From Zetaproteobacteria bacterium (GTDB taxonomy: Bacteria; Pseudomonadota; Zetaproteobacteria; Mariprofundales; Mariprofundaceae), in NCBI GenBank assembly GCA_021545625.1, contig JAJRVH010000248.1:1-8895 (forward strand): 8,895 nucleotides of DNA, read 5' to 3'. The notes beneath the pieces were generated by a model that saw nothing but the letters and a program-made list of their open reading frames with translations, was not told where the DNA came from and did no database searches. Position 1 is the first letter of the stretch. The number at the start of each line of letters is the position of its first letter. The translations under genes and the position numbers were made by a program. This document shows positions 1-8,895 of this stretch, in pieces.

Positions 1-1077
1 GCGCTGGAACGCACCGGCAGCCATTTTCTGCCCTATTCGTTCGGCATTTCGGTCGCCTTCGCCGAACGCCCCGACACGGTGGCCAAGAACCTCGTCGAGG
101 CCCGCCCCACGATCATGATCGCCGTGCCGCGCATGCTGGAGGTCGTGCGCAGCCGCATTCTCGGCCAGGTAGCCAGCCAGCCGGCTCTGAACCGAAAACT
201 TTTCCATATCTTCCTGAGCCTGGCGCAAAAACGGCAGCGCGGCATGGCGGGCGATATCGTATACCGTCTGCTGGACCGCCTGATCGGAGAAAAGATCCGC
301 CTGCGTTTCGGCGGCCGCATGCGCATGCTGGTATCCGGCGGCGCGCCGCTCAGCGTCGAGGTTGCCGAATTCTTCGAGGCCCTGCGCCTGCCCGTCGTCG
401 AAGGCTACGGCCTGAGCGAATCGGCACCGTTGCTGACCGTCAACCCGATCCTCGACCGACGCCTGGGCAGCGTCGGGCGGGCCATCCGCGGCGTGGAGAT
501 CAGGATCGCCGACGACGGGGAGATTCTCGCACGCGGGGCCAACATCATGCCCGGCTACTGGAAGAACCGGAAAGCCACGAAGGAAGCGCTGGTCGGCGGC
601 TGGCTGCATACCGGCGACATCGGCCGTCTGGACGAGAACGGCTATCTGTATATCACCGACAGGAAAAAGGATCTGATCGTCAATTCGGGCGGCGAGAACA
701 TTGCCCCGCAGCGCATCGAATCGCTGCTGGTCGGCGACGAGATGATCGGGCAGGCCGTCGTCTACGGCGACCAGAAGCCCTATCTGGTGGCGCTGATCGT
801 ACCTGATGAAGAGGCCTGCATGCGCTGGGCGGCCGAACAGGGGCTGCCGGAAACCGACTGGCAACACCTGTGCATGTCCGATATCCTGAAAAAGCATCTG
901 CAGACCCGCATCAACGGTCTTCTGAAGCCGCTGAATCCGTTCGAGCAGGTACGGCGCATCATGCTGTTGCCCAGGCCGTTCACAATCGAGGACGGCCTGC
1001 TGACCCCGACGATGAAGATCAAACGACGCAAGGTGTACGAAAAATTCGGCGAAGCGCTGGAAAGGCTCTACAACTGA
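1..1077 (+). CDS. Long-chain acyl-CoA synthetase (AMP-forming), 3' part
   Basis: This enzyme activates a fatty acid with ATP to an acyl-adenylate and transfers it to CoA, feeding lipid synthesis or degradation at the membrane. The frame is open from base 1, so the start and the N-terminal P-loop half lie outside; 358 residues remain of a family usually near 600. Visible adenylate-forming motifs, in fragment numbering: SGGAPLS near 112-118, GYGLSES at 135-141 (usual form GYGxTE, with Ser here), HTGDIG with Asp206, the hinge DRKKDLI, then SGGENIAP, and the C-terminal catalytic lysine Lys339 in TPTMKIKRRK. The N-terminal LERTGSHFLPYSFG stretch and the GGENIAP form match the Faa1/FadD15-like group (COG1022) better than acetyl-CoA synthetase. 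It ends with TGA at 1075-1077 and converges on the cytochrome gene. The acyl chain length cannot be read from the sequence. Confidence 0.93.
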   Translation, partial: ALERTGSHFLPYSFGISVAFAERPDTVAKNLVEARPTIMIAVPRMLEVVRSRILGQVASQPALNRKLFHIFLSLAQKRQRGMAGDIVYRLLDRLIGEKIRLRFGGRMRMLVSGGAPLSVEVAEFFEALRLPVVEGYGLSESAPLLTVNPILDRRLGSVGRAIRGVEIRIADDGEILARGANIMPGYWKNRKATKEALVGGWLHTGDIGRLDENGYLYITDRKKDLIVNSGGENIAPQRIESLLVGDEMIGQAVVYGDQKPYLVALIVPDEEACMRWAAEQGLPETDWQHLCMSDILKKHLQTRINGLLKPLNPFEQVRRIMLLPRPFTIEDGLLTPTMKIKRRKVYEKFGEALERLYN

Positions 1078-1234
1078 TATTGATCGATTTACAGCGAAAG
1101 CGACTCAATATGGTCAGTGTGCTGCTCAACCATTCTTGCCAAAGCTAGAGCCTTCTCCAGTCCAATTTCAATCGATTTATCCGGCATATCGATCCGTGCC
1201 GCCGGGTGCGAACACCGCTCCGTCCGCGCCCGCG
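1078..1234. other. Convergent intergenic gap
   Basis: The 157 bases lie between the stop codons of two convergent genes. Base composition drops to roughly half GC between about 1083 and 1190, below both neighbours. I see no hairpin followed by a T-run on either strand. The best dyad, CGGCA...TGCCG at about 1182-1201, has only 5 bp and no T-tract. A 9-base direct repeat, ATCGATTTA, occurs at 1083-1091 and 1171-1179. A short minus-strand frame is listed separately. No RNA gene is recognisable. Confidence 0.6.
1089..1187 (-). CDS. Doubtful small ORF, 32 aa
   Basis: ATG at 1187-1185 opens a frame of 32 codons ending in TAA at 1091-1089. The peptide begins MPDKSIEIGLEKALALARMV, is charged and would form an amphipathic helix. 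Codons such as TTG, CTA, AGA, ATT and GTT are unlike those of the GC-rich neighbours. The frame is also open upstream of the ATG, running into the cytochrome gene in another frame. Only a weak GGA precedes the ATG. It could be a small gene, the relic of a larger lost gene, or chance. I do not recognise a family, and the evidence for translation is poor. Confidence 0.18.
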   Translation of the reverse strand: MPDKSIEIGLEKALALARMVEQHTDHIESLSL

Positions 1235-1966
1235 TTACAGGGTTTTCAGCCAGGCGATCAGATCGGCCTGGTCGGCCGGATCGCAGATGCGCTGGGCGCT
1301 CATCCTGGTTTTGGCCGAGGCATCGCCGGTAAATGCCCTGATCGCCTCTTTGGCGTCGCAGACCCAGGCGGCGAGATGTGCATCGTCCCAGCTCCAGCCT
1401 CCGGCCGCCAGCGACGAGCCGTACCTCATATCCGGCATGATGCCCGCCTTGCGGCCATAGATGCCGGCCAGACCGGGTCCAACCTTCTTTTTGGCGCTGA
1501 AGTTATGGCAGGCCTTGCATTTGCGGCCCAGTTTCTGTCCCTTCGCGACATCTCCCGCGGGAGCTGTGGCGACCGGTTTGTCTGCAGCGGGCTGTTCCGG
1601 CTGAGCAGGAGCAGCAACCTCTGGCGACTTCGCCTTGCCCGGCGTGGCCGTTTTCGCCTGCGCGGACCCGCTTGGTTCCGGCGCTTGCACCGCCACGGGT
1701 TTTTTCGCGGGTCCTGCCTCGGCCTGCTTCGGAGCCGAAGCGGGCGCCTCAGGCGCGACCTGTGCCGCATCCTCCCGACCCATGGTCCGGTCGAGCCCCT
1801 GCTTCGCCGCCTCCGATGCCTGCTGCATCGCCCTGGCCGTCTGCCCCTCGACGGGCCTGGTGACCTCCACCGCATTGGTGCCGGCAGCGGGCGCCCGGAC
1901 ATCACTGCCGGACTGCCCGCAGGCCGCCAACATCGTCGTCAGCATCATCAGCGTCATTCTTTTCAT
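1235..1966 (-). CDS. Lipoprotein with C-terminal class I cytochrome c domain
   Basis: The product (243 aa from the chosen ATG) is a covalent-haem electron carrier tethered to a membrane. Residues 1-15 are a short lipoprotein signal; the lipobox LAAC puts the lipidated cysteine at Cys16. Gly and Gln follow it, so by the E. coli +2 rule outer-membrane sorting is expected (inference). Residues about 17-138 form a low-complexity linker rich in Ala, Pro, Lys and Glu. The haem site CKACH is Cys150, Cys153, His154, followed by the class I signature KVGPGLAGIYGRKAG. Met222 in KTRM is the probable sixth ligand, and a final helix QADLIAWLKTL packs on the haem edge. Cys203 and Cys228 are extra cysteines. 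ATG at 1966 was chosen because it gives a clean MKR n-region and has GGAG 6 nt upstream. ATG at 1978, with GGAAG 9 nt upstream, is the main alternative (247 aa). The redox partner is unknown. Confidence 0.9.
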   Translation of the reverse strand: MKRMTLMMLTTMLAACGQSGSDVRAPAAGTNAVEVTRPVEGQTARAMQQASEAAKQGLDRTMGREDAAQVAPEAPASAPKQAEAGPAKKPVAVQAPEPSGSAQAKTATPGKAKSPEVAAPAQPEQPAADKPVATAPAGDVAKGQKLGRKCKACHNFSAKKKVGPGLAGIYGRKAGIMPDMRYGSSLAAGGWSWDDAHLAAWVCDAKEAIRAFTGDASAKTRMSAQRICDPADQADLIAWLKTL

Positions 1967-2003
1967 CATGCTCTCCATGGCCTCGTTCTTCCTTCCCATG
2001 CAC

Positions 2004-2032
2004 AGTCTAGAAGCAGACGCTCCGCACCGCCA
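2004..2032 (-). promoter_or_regulatory. Weak candidate sigma-70 promoter for the cytochrome gene
   Basis: On the minus strand TGGCGG (2032-2027) is followed after 17 bases by TAGACT (2009-2004), about 26 bases before the first candidate ATG at 1978. The -10 matches four of six consensus positions, the -35 only two. A promoter somewhere in 1979-2071 is expected because a strong terminator separates this gene from rpoC, but this particular pair is a guess. Confidence 0.2.
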
Positions 2033-2071
2033 GATGCATATATCGCCCACCGGGTGCAGAATTCCCGCACG

Positions 2072-2103
2072 AAAAAAAGCGCCCCCTTGCGGGGACGCTT
2101 TTT
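2072..2103 (-). terminator. Intrinsic terminator of the rpoBC operon, potentially bidirectional
   Basis: Read on the minus strand: AAAAAGCG, one mismatch, CCCC, loop GCAA, GGGG, one mismatch, CGC, then a run of seven T. The stem is 8 outer base pairs plus 4 inner pairs around a single A/C mismatch and a 4-base loop. The T-run follows at 2078-2072. It begins 20 bases after the rpoC stop codon, as expected for operon end. The plus strand carries five T after the same stem, so it may also stop transcription in the opposite direction. Confidence 0.9.
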
Positions 2104-2123
2104 ATCGTCGCATCAAGCCGACC

Positions 2124-6332
<4,209 letters not shown>

Positions 6333-6336
6333 ATCT

Positions 6337-8895
<2,559 letters not shown>

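Noticed and set aside
1967..2050. Longer starts of the cytochrome gene (ATG at 2050 or 1999)
   Set aside because: They would place 17 to 28 polar or cysteine-containing residues before the lipoprotein signal and destroy its n-region. The ATG at 1978 remains possible.
2054..2070. Small dyad GTGC...GCAC around a GAATTC next to the terminator
   Set aside because: Only 4 bp of stem, no T-run and no second copy; it is too weak to call an operator.

Overview
This is a conserved housekeeping stretch of about 62% GC (my estimate) from a Gram-negative bacterium, most likely a proteobacterium. The RNA polymerase beta and beta' sequences have proteobacterial architecture, including the lineage-specific insert in the beta' trigger loop. 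They resemble neither the enteric nor the alphaproteobacterial type closely. A deep-branching class such as Zetaproteobacteria or Magnetococcia is my guess, but I cannot prove it without a tree.

Layout, left to right. 1-1077 (+): the 3' part of a long-chain acyl-CoA synthetase, cut by the left edge. 1078-1234: a convergent intergenic gap, less GC-rich than its surroundings, holding at most a doubtful 32-codon frame. 1235-1966 (-): a lipoprotein with a long Ala/Pro/Lys linker and a C-terminal class I cytochrome c domain. 1967-2123: the leader of that gene plus a strong intrinsic terminator (2072-2103) that ends the polymerase operon. 2124-6332 (-): complete rpoC. 6337-8895 (-): the C-terminal two thirds of rpoB, cut by the right edge. 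rpoB and rpoC are separated by 4 nt, and the rpoC ribosome binding site lies inside the last codons of rpoB.

The two polymerase genes form the catalytic core of RNA polymerase and are clearly co-transcribed, reading right to left. The usual proteobacterial continuation into rpsL-rpsG-fusA-tuf is absent: transcription appears to stop about 20 nt after rpoC, and the cytochrome gene must have its own promoter. The acyl-CoA synthetase converges on the cytochrome gene and has no evident functional link to it.

I see no mobile element, CRISPR array, RNA gene or new multi-gene system. The observation I rate highest is a lysine at the RpoB position equivalent to E. coli Gln513, at the very right edge. 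This is a known rifampicin-resistance substitution in the drug-binding pocket of an otherwise canonical region. Second is the membrane-anchored cytochrome c with an unusual cysteine pair around its presumed Met ligand.
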